A model generated the notes under the pieces. The model was not told the DNA's origin. It saw only the letters and a list, made by a program, of their open reading frames with translations, and did not search any database. The translations under genes were made by a program, and so were the position numbers. DNA of 64,000 nt from Trichobilharzia regenti (lineage: Eukaryota > Platyhelminthes > Trematoda > Strigeidida > Schistosomatidae): the NCBI GenBank assembly GCA_944472135.2, contig OX235262.1, positions 60,298,440 to 60,362,439 on the forward strand, read 5' to 3'. Shown here piece by piece: positions 21,685 to 30,425 of the stretch; position 1 is the stretch's first letter, and each line of letters opens with the position of its first letter.

Positions 21685-24600
21685 TCACGCTTCTCTGGTA
21701 CGCAAATTGTAAGGCCGTACACGTTGTTGTTTTTCCAAAAGAATACGCCCGTTGTTCGTTTCAGTTGTATTTTCTTCACGAAGAATATTAGGATCAGTGG
21801 TCGCATCCCCATTTACTTGTTGCTCAGGAATTGCGTCGCCCTCCGGTATTGAATTTTCAACTTGATCTATATCTTCGCCTTTGGGTGCCAGATGATGAAG
21901 AGCAACTGTATCTTCACGTCCATTACCGAAGCGAACGTGAGCGAATTGCGGGTTACAATTCAATAGCTCCACCTCTTCAACCAGGGGATCGAATTTGGAC
22001 TGACGAACACTCCGCCGGAGAAGTACTGGTCCTGGTACAGTGAGCCAAGTAGGAAGAGTTGTCCCAGATGTCGATCTTCGGTTATAGGTAAACAGTCGTT
22101 CGTGTGGCGTGGCGTTCGTTGCAGTACAGAGCAAAGATCTGATGGAATGCAAGGCGTCGAGTAGAACAGACTCCCATTGTGCCGTTGGTAGGCCCCGTGA
22201 TCTTAATGCTAGAGTGATGGCACGCCAAAGTGTTCCATTGAGGCGCTCGACCTGCCCATTGGCTTGAGGATTGTATGAGGTAGTACGACTGGTTGCTACG
22301 CCTTTCTCCAGAAGAAATGCCCGTAATTCGGTAGACATGAAAGCAGCGCCTCTGTCGGTATGTATGTAAGAAGGCATACCGAAAATCGAAAACAGTTGGC
22401 AAAGGCAATTCATTACCGTTTGAGACGACATGTCGGGGCAGGCGAATGCAAAGGGGAATCGAGAATATTCATCGATCAGCGTGAGCAGATAGTGATTGCG
22501 GCTAGCTGACGGTAGAGGTCCTTTAAAGTCGATGCTTAACCTTTCAAAAGGTTGGGTTGCTTTTATGAGTTTGAAATTAGAGGGATTGTAAAATTGAGGC
22601 TTTAACTCACAGCATGTCACGCATTTACTGGTTACATTGCGCACCTCGTCAAGGGAGAATGGAAGGTTTCTCGAGCGTACAAAATGCATCATTCGGACAA
22701 CTCCAGGATGGCACATAGAGTCATGGAGAAATTTCAAGTCGCACACTGACTGCAAGGAACCGCAGAAACTACGGGAAAATGTATCAGCAGCTTGATTATC
22801 CCTTCCAGGACGATAAATGATGTCATATTGATAAGGGGATAGCTCAATTCTCCAACGCATTATTTTATCGTTCTTGATTTTGCCTTTATGAATCTTGTCA
22901 AACATGAATGCTACTGAACGTTGATCAGTGACAAGTTTGAAGTGATTTCCGAGAAGGTAATGCTTCCACTTACGAATTGCTTCAACCACGGCATAGGCTT
23001 CTTTCTCAACCGATGAATGATGTTTCTCACTTCGAGAGAGGCTTCGAGAAAAGAAGGCGACAGGTTTACCATTCTGGTTTAATGTAGCTGCAATTGAGAC
23101 ATCTGAAGCATCTGTTTCAACAACAAGGGGTGCTTTCGGATCAACTACCACAACGACTGCACGTTCTAAGTCGTCTTTCAGTTTGTCAAAAGCATTTCGA
23201 GTTTCGATATCAAGAGGGAAAATCCGATTATTTACCAATGGGTGGATTTTATCTGAGAAGCGAGGGATCCACTGTGAATAATAAGCAAATAATCCAACGG
23301 CCCGTTGTTGAGATTTGATATCTGTGGGTGGTTCTAGATCACGAAGAGGTTTTAGCCGATCGGGATCTGGTTTAATAACCCCCTTTGAAACTTCATAACC
23401 GAGTAATTGTATGCTTCTGCTTGAGATCACACTTTTGGAATCATTAAGGGTTATTCCATAATTGCGTGCTGCTACCATAAACTTGTTTAGATTTTTGTCG
23501 TGTTCCTCCTGAGTTTTGCCGCAGATAGTGACATTGTCAATGTAGGCAAACGTGCTTGTGAGTTGTTCTTTACTGATCAATTCATCGATAATGCGTTGAA
23601 AACAAGCTACGCCATTGGTAACACCAAAAGGAATTCGGCAAAATTGGTAAAGTTTCCCACAAGCCTCGAAAGCAGTATATGGTTTATCTTCGTTCCTTAG
23701 GGCAATTTGATGATAAGCATTCTTCAGATCAAGAGTGCTGAATATGTCATATTGTGCGATTTTTTCTATCATTTCGTCAATCCTAGGTAATGGGTAAGCA
23801 TCCAGAAAAGTGAATCGATTGATTGTCTGACTATAATCAACTACCATCCTCTTTTTATGGCGTTCGTTTGACGTAACAAGAACTTGAGCTCGCCAAGGAG
23901 AATTAGAAGGTTCAATAACACCTTCTTGCAGTAACCGGTTGACTTCGGTGGAAATAAAACTTTCATCTTCACGAGAATAACGCCGGGATTTTATCGCGAT
24001 CGGTTTACAGTCTTTTGAAAGATTTTCAAACAGAGTAGGCAGGTCGACGCGAACACAAGGTAGACCACAGAGAGAAAAAGGCGGCTTTGATCCCCCAAAA
24101 GGAATCTCAATGTGTTTGTGAAGTTTTAAAAAATCATGTCCAAGAAGGACGTCTGCACATAAATTATGAAGAATGGAAAATTTGAATAGATCATAAGTGT
24201 GGTTTTTATAGCAGATGGATAGAAGACAATGTCCTTCAGTATGACTAGTAAGATTCGTACTCGCCATTGTGATTCTGTTTCGAGACTTATGGACTTTCCA
24301 GTTATACTTACGAACAACTGAGGAAGAGATGTAGCTCTCACTGCTTCCGGTATCCACTAGAGCTTGCATTGATTTCCCATTGACAGTAAGCTGCGTAACA
24401 GCATCAGTGAGACTTTGAGGTGCTGAAGCCACAACGAGAGATGAAATTATAGAGTTAACTGAAGATGGACCTTTTTTCGTAGATGGCGCAGACCTGCAAA
24501 CCTTCTGAAAATGTCCTTGCTTGCCACAAGCTTTGCAAACTGCATCACGGGCGGGGCATTTGGAACGAGGATGTCTACGATTACCACAGAAAAAGCATTT

Positions 24601-25230
24601 GGATTCAACGGCAGCAATGGTTGTTTCATTGACGGAGGGTGTGGAATCTGATGAATGAGGTACATCATGTAAAGAAATGGACGCGCAAGGTGTAACAGGA
24701 TTGTTGTATGACTGCGATTGTTGATGTGCCATCTCTAGAGCTCGTGCTTGATCGTATGCCGCTTGAAAAGTTAAAGTACGCTGTTCTAATAGCCTCTGGC
24801 GTATCATCGAAGACTGTATACCTGAGATGAATGAATCACGTAGAGATTCGTTACGATGTTCTTCGGCTGTAACTGCCCTGAATGAACAATCTGTAGTCAG
24901 CGACTTGAGTCGACGAACAAACTGATCCAGATTTTCGCCAGATTCTTGTTTACACGTTGCTAACAAGTGTCGAGCAAACACTTCGTTGCAAGGCTGCATG
25001 TAGAGACTCTTGAGAGTGTCGATAGCTTCTTCGTATGTTTTGCATTCAGAAATGCATTCGTATACAGAAGTAGAAATATGATTGAAGAGAATATGTAGTT
25101 TCGAAGGATTTTCGGATCCCATTGATTCAATGAAGTAGGAAAAAGTCGCAAACCAGTGATCCCACTTCTTGGCAGCTCCAACTGCGTTAGGTTCTACGTC
25201 GAACCGATCAGGTCGGAAAAATCGTTCCAT
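21685..25230 (-). CDS. Gypsy-type gag-pol polyprotein (1181 aa)
   Basis: A single intact frame from ATG 25,230. The gag-like N-terminus (about 1-200) is followed by two CX2CX4HX4C zinc knuckles (residues 212-225 and 232-245). Next come an aspartic protease (ALVDTGSSES, catalytic Asp 293) and RT with FSTLDLKNAYHQI (Asp 501). The catalytic box is YIDN (563-566, codons at 23,533-23,544) instead of YxDD. RNase H shows ETDAS (Asp 707). Integrase has an H/H/C/C zinc region (DSMCHPG ... CVTCC) and D901, D959, E995, a D-57-D-35-E triad, within IDFKG, HTDRGAAF and QVERLNG. It lies within identical LTRs, so it may be functional apart from the unusual RT residue. Gag and pol are fused without a frameshift. 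Confidence 0.96.
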   Translation of the reverse strand: MERFFRPDRFDVEPNAVGAAKKWDHWFATFSYFIESMGSENPSKLHILFNHISTSVYECISECKTYEEAIDTLKSLYMQPCNEVFARHLLATCKQESGENLDQFVRRLKSLTTDCSFRAVTAEEHRNESLRDSFISGIQSSMIRQRLLEQRTLTFQAAYDQARALEMAHQQSQSYNNPVTPCASISLHDVPHSSDSTPSVNETTIAAVESKCFFCGNRRHPRSKCPARDAVCKACGKQGHFQKVCRSAPSTKKGPSSVNSIISSLVVASAPQSLTDAVTQLTVNGKSMQALVDTGSSESYISSSVVRKYNWKVHKSRNRITMASTNLTSHTEGHCLLSICYKNHTYDLFKFSILHNLCADVLLGHDFLKLHKHIEIPFGGSKPPFSLCGLPCVRVDLPTLFENLSKDCKPIAIKSRRYSREDESFISTEVNRLLQEGVIEPSNSPWRAQVLVTSNERHKKRMVVDYSQTINRFTFLDAYPLPRIDEMIEKIAQYDIFSTLDLKNAYHQIALRNEDKPYTAFEACGKLYQFCRIPFGVTNGVACFQRIIDELISKEQLTSTFAYIDNVTICGKTQEEHDKNLNKFMVAARNYGITLNDSKSVISSRSIQLLGYEVSKGVIKPDPDRLKPLRDLEPPTDIKSQQRAVGLFAYYSQWIPRFSDKIHPLVNNRIFPLDIETRNAFDKLKDDLERAVVVVVDPKAPLVVETDASDVSIAATLNQNGKPVAFFSRSLSRSEKHHSSVEKEAYAVVEAIRKWKHYLLGNHFKLVTDQRSVAFMFDKIHKGKIKNDKIMRWRIELSPYQYDIIYRPGRDNQAADTFSRSFCGSLQSVCDLKFLHDSMCHPGVVRMMHFVRSRNLPFSLDEVRNVTSKCVTCCELKPQFYNPSNFKLIKATQPFERLSIDFKGPLPSASRNHYLLTLIDEYSRFPFAFACPDMSSQTVMNCLCQLFSIFGMPSYIHTDRGAAFMSTELRAFLLEKGVATSRTTSYNPQANGQVERLNGTLWRAITLALRSRGLPTAQWESVLLDALHSIRSLLCTATNATPHERLFTYNRRSTSGTTLPTWLTVPGPVLLRRSVRQSKFDPLVEEVELLNCNPQFAHVRFGNGREDTVALHHLAPKGEDIDQVENSIPEGDAIPEQQVNGDATTDPNILREENTTETNNGRILLEKQQRVRPYNLRTREA

Positions 25231-25234
25231 GAAT

Positions 25235-25251
25235 ATTGTAAAATGAATAAA
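25235..25251 (-). promoter_or_regulatory. Putative self-priming primer binding site
   Basis: On the sense strand, 1 nt after the 5' LTR, lies TTTATTCATTTTACAAT. It is the exact complement of the 17-nt LTR segment 25,347-25,331, predicted to be the start of the transcript. The gag-pol ATG (25,230) follows only 4 nt later, so there is no space for a separate tRNA site, and no TGG-type start is present. The arrangement is as in Tf1, where the 5' end of the RNA folds back and primes cDNA synthesis. Function is inferred. Confidence 0.6.
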
Positions 25252-25252
25252 T

Positions 25253-25447
25253 TGTTACGAAGGTGATTGAGTCTTAGAACGATGAGTGATGCTTGAATCT
25301 TGAAAAGACGAATGAACCAAGAATTTAGGCTTTATTCATTTTACAATGAAGCCGGAATGGCTTAAACATATAAAGGAAAAAAAGAGTGTTAATAGCGGTA
25401 GAGATATGAATATGACTAGATACGTATTATAAGAAAAGTTCACAACA
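25253..25447 (-). promoter_or_regulatory. 5' LTR (promoter) of the Gypsy-type element
   Basis: This is the LTR upstream of gag-pol. Sense-strand order: TATA-like ctttatatg (about 25,366-25,374), then cattccggcttc, then attgtaaaatgaataaa (25,347-25,331). The spacing of about 25-28 nt suggests the transcript starts at or next to that attg. The start site is inferred from spacing only. Confidence 0.8.
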
Positions 25448-25452
25448 CTAGA

Positions 25453-26260
25453 CATTGAGAATCGGTCTTTGTTGTCTAGGAAATCATTCCATAAGTTAAC
25501 CTGTGAAAGGCGTATGAGGCTTTCCTGAAGAGGAATAGGAACTTTTGGACTTTCTATTCCTTTCACAACTCTCTTATATGTTGGGTATATTAGCCGATAC
25601 CTCGTGAACCAGCTTCTTACAATGTGTATCATTGTTCTAAACATCATCCTTGCCACGTAGGGTCTGCTCGGGGTAGAACAGCCCATAATATTTCCCACTG
25701 CGTAAACTGTCAGTAACTGTTGGGTTAAGATTCATGTGGAACCTAGCGACCATAACTCGTCTAATTGAAAAAAGTATTGGATGCGTCAGTCTCATTATAA
25801 GTTGTCGACACATTGGGGACTTGCTCACCTGAAGATCTGACTGGCTAACTATAATGGATCTGTTAGGACTAAGGTCATGAGCGACTCCAGCTTTCAAGGT
25901 CTGCCTCGACTGACGTTCCACTCCAAAATGGGAATGCATTGCTAGTCTTTTCGACAGTTTGGTTGTGTTGCATGCAGTTGAGGTGTGAAATGAATCAGAT
26001 CTAAGAGACACGTTCGGTCATTACTTTGGTTGGGAATTGTTGGCATTTGAGGTACTCGTAAGCACACCTCATGAAGTCTGCAAGGATTTAGTCATCTGCA
26101 GACTGTTGATACATTAGATGAGACTTCCTGTAAAAGTTGCTGTGATCATCTGAGACGGGCCAGTATACTCCTAAGAAGTATTTGGCAAGCAACTTCGAAA
26201 GTCGACCGCAGCAAATCTTATCACTTGAATAGGTAGGCTATCTTTCATGTTTTTCAAGTG
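25453..26260 (-). pseudogene. Unrecognised decayed coding sequence
   Basis: The minus strand has two overlapping open stretches (26,011-25,637 and 25,698-25,450) joined by a shift near 25,690, with weaker coding-like sequence up to about 26,260 interrupted by stops. Segments include HSHFGVERQSRQTLKAG, RRVMVARFHMNLNPTV, GKYYGLFYPEQTLRGKDDV and LWNDFLDNKDRF. I do not recognise a family. Without the LTR element the frame would end with a stop directly after the target site, so the Gypsy element landed at its 3' end. It could be an old transposon or a processed host pseudogene. Confidence 0.35.
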
Positions 26261-26399
26261 TCAAATGAAGTATATCTAAAGGTTAGGTACAAGCATGAAC
26301 TCGGTCTCACCATATCTATTACGACTAGACACTTTTATCCACTGAAAATGTTATCTCACACTTTATAGTACTCTTAGAAAGGAAAAGCTTCTTTGTTAG

Positions 26400-26714
26400 C
26401 CATGAAGTCATGATATATGCATGCGATCAGATAATAACCTGATTGGACAGTTTTTGATTTGTCTATTTTTGTGGCTTAAATTCTTGAGATTTTATAAATA
26501 TGAAGTACTATGTGTTTTGCCCAATAAATTTCGTTTTTGTCGCATTTGAATCTTATTTTTATGTCCATCTCAATGTAAGCGTTATCTTCAAGTGATCAGT
26601 TGGTTATTATATCGTGTTCTGTTGAGACACTCTAGTCAAGTTAGGACGATAACCACAACTCAGTTACACTCTGTCATAGCGTATTTTGGCGACGGGGATA
26701 TTCATGTCAGTGCA
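26400..26714 (+). mobile_element. Probable LTR remnant with primer-site-like sequence
   Basis: It contains a TATA-like ttttataaatatg (about 26,491), a polyadenylation signal caataaattt (about 26,521) and, after ctctgtcatagcgta, the sequence ttttggcgacggggata (about 26,683-26,700). A TGGCGAC start is common just inside Gypsy LTRs. Layout is like the LTR at 62,600. It is cut off at 26,715 by the RTE element. No partner LTR was found. Confidence 0.35.
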
Positions 26715-26715
26715 G

Positions 26716-28350
26716 CCATAACAGAGGGATTAGCTTGACTAATATAGTATCTAAAGTCTTAGGCTCAATAATCATGCGTAGACTGAGTGGTGCTCGGGTA
26801 TTTAAGTACGGTGGAGACAGTTTACTGTCCGGATTAACTGAGGTACTAGGCAGCGTCTGGGAATCAGAAGAAGTCCCATCGGGTTGGTGTAAATCACTGA
26901 TTATCCCCATATACAAGAAGGGAGACAAGTCTTCCTGTGATAATCACAGAGGGATTAGCTTGACTAATATAGTATCTAGTCTTAGGCTCAATAATCATGC
27001 GTAGACTGAGTGGTGCTTGGGAAGCACAAACACGAGAGAGCCAGGCAGGCTTTAGACCAGGAAGAGGGTGTATTGATCATATCTTCACCCTCTGACAGAT
27101 TCTAGAACATAGGCATTCCTACTGGCGTCCAACAGTCATTATATTTCTTGACCTAAAGGCAGCATTCGACTCTGTCGATCGAGTTCTCTGGAGATGCTTG
27201 GCTGTAAAGGGAATTCCGAGAAAATACATTGTACTGATTAAGGCACTCTACTCGTACTCATACAGCCAGGTGAGGGCTTACGGCGAGCTGTCATCTGAAC
27301 TGATGACGACCAGTGGTGTCCGTCAAGGATGCCCATTATCTCCTTTTCTTTTCAACTTCATCATAGATGTGTTAATGGACTTAACCCTAGGTGAGCCGCA
27401 ATCTACGAATGTTTGGCATGCGATTAGCTCCCGCCAAATGCAAGATGACGTTACAGGACTGGACTACATCGACGCCTAGTTTAAAAATAGGAAGTGAAGT
27501 GGTAGAGCACGTTGACCGCTTCACTTATTTGGGAAGTACCATCAGCCCCAACGGGCTGATCTCTGACGAAATCTCAGCACGAATACAAGGGGCTCGTTTC
27601 GCATTTGTTAGTTTACGCCGACTCTGGCGTAGACGAGATGTTCGACTATCGACCAAAGGGCGGGTGTACTGCTCATCAGTCCGCTCCGTCCTCCTATATG
27701 GTTGTGAGACCTGGCCACTGAGAGTGGAAGACATGAAAAGACTAGCTGTCTTTGATCATAGGTGCCTGCGTTCTATTTCCCGTGTAAAGTGGCATAATAA
27801 GGTGAGCAACATGGAGGCTAGGCGTAGAGTTCTAGGTAAACAGGGGAAATCAATCGACGAAGTCGTGAAGCTACAAAGACTGAGATGGTTAGGACATGTG
27901 TTACGTATGCCAAGCCATCGCCTCCCTCGACGAGCAATGTTAGCGGATATAGGGTCAGGCTGGAAAAAAGCTAGCGGTGGTCAAAGAAAAACTTGGCATC
28001 AGTCAATGAAATCCACAACAGTTGGTCTAAGCCACGTAGGAAGGTGTAGACTTCCAGGCTGGGGTCCTCGGGACGGTAAAAATCTATGGTTGGAAACAAT
28101 TGGTGACATGGCTCAAAATCGTTCTCAGTGGCGCAGATGCATCCACTCCCTGTGACTTATGATCTTCAATGAAACTGTTTTGTATTTCTTTATTACTCCT
28201 TTGTCTCACACCTCTGCTCACTGTTTCTATTATGCTTTTCTTGTACTTTCTTCTCTTGCTTCGCGTGCTACACGGAATGTGGCGACTTGAACTTCCTCAC
28301 ATTTGTGCAAAGTTCTATGTCGAAAACAGACAGACAGCCATAACAAGCAT
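26716..28350 (+). mobile_element. RTE-type LINE copy with rearranged 5' end
   Basis: The RT region begins with a block (26,719-26,793) that should come later. It then shows the earlier block and repeats the first (26,945-27,018). A further deletion around 27,390-27,420 removes the YADD catalytic box, joining FIIDVLMDL to a segment with NLRMFGMRLAPAKCKM. The 3' UTR to about 28,350 resembles 43,210-43,365. Confidence 0.8.
26735..28155 (+). pseudogene. RTE-type RT, catalytic box deleted
   Basis: Blocks in three frame segments (26,735-27,004, 27,198-27,479, 27,391-28,155): YGGDSLLSGLTEVLG, WCKSLIIPIYKKGD, then after a frameshift SQVRAYGELSSELM and TTSGVRQGCPLSPFLFNF. The last frame has DRFTYLGSTISPNG, VLLYGCETWPLR, FDHRCLRSISRVKWH and LQRLRWLGHVLRMP, the usual RTE C-terminal blocks. 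The YADD segment is missing. The last frame is open for 254 residues, which suggests a fairly young copy. Confidence 0.85.
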
Positions 28351-28872
28351 ACTAGATTAAATTCTCACTGAATAGGTACTTCAAACTAGTCCTTTGTAAT
28401 ATAACTTGTGAAATTGAAGATTAGAGGGAAGAGACCAGAGAAACGTTCATTGGAAGTGAGGGATAGTTGGAGAAAGTGGGTGACATAGTGTTGCATCTCA
28501 TCCACAGCTCACTCGTTATTATTAATTCTCAGTTTTTACCCCGCTTTTATCCTTTATTTTCTGTGCTGTGAATACAGTTTAAATGAAATTTATGAATTTC
28601 ATTGGTGGTGTATAATACCATTGTAATTATCTTACATTAATTTGCTTCCAGGCTAAATATGCTGCCTTGTTCGATTACTTCACAAACGTAGAATACATCA
28701 AGCAACCAAAAGTTACGCCCTGCCATACTCCTACTTCCAAGTTTTTTTGTGTGCTTGTAATTCTCTTTAGTTCCTATTGCTCTTTCTCTTGTGATTCTGA
28801 AGTCAATATTATTTAACTTAATGTCATTAATTAGCTAATCATCACATAGACTTTGCAATTTAATTAAAACTA
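28351..28872. other. Non-coding spacer
   Basis: AT-rich sequence without recognisable repeats or genes. It leads into the SINE cluster upstream of the NIF3L1-like gene. Confidence 0.5.
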
Positions 28873-29235
28873 TGTTTGATTGCATGGAGGATTTGATCAT
28901 GAGCTGACATCAGTTAGAGAACCACTGGAAAACCTGGGAGTACTGGACAGCTGTTTCGTCCTAGTTTGGGACTCCTCAGCAGTACGCACCCACCGGGATT
29001 CGAACCCAGGACCTTCTGGTTACAAGGCGAGCTCGTAGACCATTGAGCCACTGGGACCCGATCCAATGGTCCTTGAATTCTAACTTCTGCCAGTTCACGA
29101 CATAGCGCGACCACTTCGCAATGTCTTCTTCGATGAGTTACTGCCTCATCTTCAACCTGCTGTACCCTACTGGTCACGGCTTCCCACTAGAACCCCAGGT
29201 TAACTGCCTGAATAGGGCCAGTCACTAGTGAGCAT
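28873..29235 (-). mobile_element. tRNA-derived SINE with hammerhead (SM-alpha-like)
   Basis: On the minus strand in order: head (cgaagtggtcgcgctatgtc), tRNA-like part with A box tggctcaatggtct and B box ggttcgaatcc (about 29,060-28,990), hammerhead (28,985-28,940), and tail (aactgatgtcagctcatgatc ... tgcaatcaaac) ending near 28,873. The head is also present in the copy at 47,275-47,525. Pol III boxes suggest a promoter. Confidence 0.85.
28940..28985 (-). ncRNA. Hammerhead ribozyme in SINE (minus copy)
   Basis: Same 46-nt sequence as 29,378-29,423 on the other strand. Stem I GTACTG/CAGTAC, core CTGAGGA, stem II GTCC/GGAC with a 7-nt loop, GAAA, minimal stem III CAG/CTG, and cleavage triplet GTC. 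The core differs from CTGATGA only at position 7, which is known to tolerate change. Confidence 0.75.
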
Positions 29236-29237
29236 CA

Positions 29238-29524
29238 GATGAATTTTTTTAAGTATTGGTTTGTTGTAGGGGTTTTTTGTTTGATTGCATGGAGGATTTG
29301 ATCATGAGCTGACATCAGTTAGGTCTACGAGCTCGCCTTGTAACCAGAAGGTCCTGGGTTCGAATCCCGGTGGGTGCGTACTGCTGAGGAGTCCCAAACT
29401 AGGACGAAACAGCTGTCCAGTACTCCCAGGTTTTCCAGTGGTTCTCTAACTGATGTCAGCTCATGATCAAATCCTCCATGCAATCAAACAAAAATCCCTA
29501 CAACAAACCAATACTTAAAAAAAC
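29238..29524 (+). mobile_element. Palindromic SINE copy abutting the NIF3L1-like gene
   Basis: A tail segment in minus orientation (about 29,242-29,322) runs directly into a plus-oriented SINE truncated within its A box (gtctacgagctc, 29,323). It continues through B box ggttcgaatcc and hammerhead to the tail at about 29,446-29,523. The two tail segments are inverted repeats of about 80 bp and form a large hairpin. The copy ends within 2 bp of the likely start codon at 29,526. Confidence 0.85.
29378..29423 (+). ncRNA. Hammerhead ribozyme in SINE (plus copy)
   Basis: Stem I 29,378-29,383 (GTACTG) pairs with 29,418-29,423 (CAGTAC). Core CTGAGGA 29,384-29,390. Stem II GTCC 29,391-29,394 with GGAC 29,402-29,405. 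GAAA 29,406-29,409. Stem III CAG/CTG 29,410-29,415 and TC 29,416-29,417, giving predicted cleavage after 29,417. The very short stem III matches schistosome SM-alpha ribozymes. Confidence 0.8.
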
Positions 29525-29525
29525 T

Positions 29526-30425
29526 ATGTTTATTTCAAAATTGGCAAGCAGAGGAATGGAGCTATCAAAAATTATTCAACTATTGGATATGTATTGTTTG
29601 CCTCATTTAGCTGAGAAATGGGATAATGTTGGCCTTTTAGTAGAGCCATCTCCTCCACATCATGTTAACAAGGTTTTACTTACCAATGATTTAACAGAAC
29701 AAGTAATTGATGAAGCTATCGCTGAAAAAACTGGTCTTATTATATCATATCATCCGCCTATATTTTCACCTCTGAAGAGAATTACACAACAACATTGGAA
29801 ACAGCGTATTGTTGTACGTTGTTTAGAAAATCGAATCGCTGTATTTTCACCACACACTGGTCTTGATGCAAAAGTTGGAGGAATTAATGATTGGCTTTTG
29901 GAACCATTGGGTAAATGGGCTTTTTTTCCCCTCCAGTTTACTTGATGTTATGTTGTAGCTGTGAAAAGTAAAGCAAATCTATCTCGATCATCTGCAGTCA
30001 GTCAAACTTTGGCTCAGTTGACTGTAGTGATGGGTGAAAATTTCACAGAATTTGTTTTATCCACAGGAGTAAATGTGTGCACAACTAATATTCAAAGGTA
30101 AGTTGTGTTAGTGTTATTATGCTTTTTTCTTACTTTAGTGATGTAAGTGTTACATCAGCTGTTGTTACTTGTCCGGAGTCCGAATTAAAACGTACAATGG
30201 ATGTCATGGAGGAGCTTAAGATTCCACTGGTCAGTTTAAACACAATCCAAAAGGTACATATGCACCTTATGAAAATAATCGCTCTCCGATAGACAGATGG
30301 GGAAGGATGTGGACGATTGGTTACACTACAGTTTCCAGTTCACCTGAGAGCAGTGATTGCTGCTTACAAAAAGTTTCTAAACTTGGAGCATTTAACTGTA
30401 GCTCTGGGAAGAGATAAAACCCTTG
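29526..30425 (+). CDS. NIF3L1: NIF3L1-like exons 1-4 with three tiny introns
   Basis: Introns are 29,911-29,958 (48 bp), 30,098-30,138 (41 bp, GTAAGT donor) and 30,254-30,292 (39 bp). Exon 1 ends in phase 1, exon 2 in phase 2, exon 3 in phase 0, exon 4 in phase 1. Very short 5' introns followed by a long 3' intron are a known schistosome gene pattern. A second possible acceptor for intron 1 (ctccag, ending 29,936) lies upstream and would bring a TGA in. Confidence 0.92.

Larger units (their letters stand above)
21456..25447 (-). mobile_element. Complete young LTR retrotransposon (Gypsy type)
   Basis: 3992 bp, with 195 bp LTRs (21,456-21,650 and 25,253-25,447) that I read as identical, TG...CA ends, and 5-bp direct duplications CTAGA at 21,451-21,455 and 25,448-25,452. 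One intact gag-pol frame fills the interior on the minus strand. Domain order gag, protease, RT, RNase H, integrase is that of Gypsy elements. Identical LTRs mean little time since insertion. The primer site is unusual (see 25,235-25,251). An env-like frame is absent. Confidence 0.97.

Noticed and set aside
21831..23700. Plus-strand open frames within 21.8-23.7 kb
   Set aside because: Antisense shadows of the intact minus-strand gag-pol frame. No domain of their own.
26683..26714. Complete Gypsy element starting at the primer-site-like ttttggcgacgggg
   Set aside because: Sequence directly after it is an RTE LINE. No gag or second LTR follows, so only an LTR remnant is called.
28990..29060. 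tRNA-like sequence with A and B boxes
   Set aside because: Part of a repeated SINE with ribozyme and tail. The cloverleaf is incomplete, so it is not a tRNA gene. The same holds for the tRNA-like parts at 47.36, 49.1, 56.55 and 58.06 kb.
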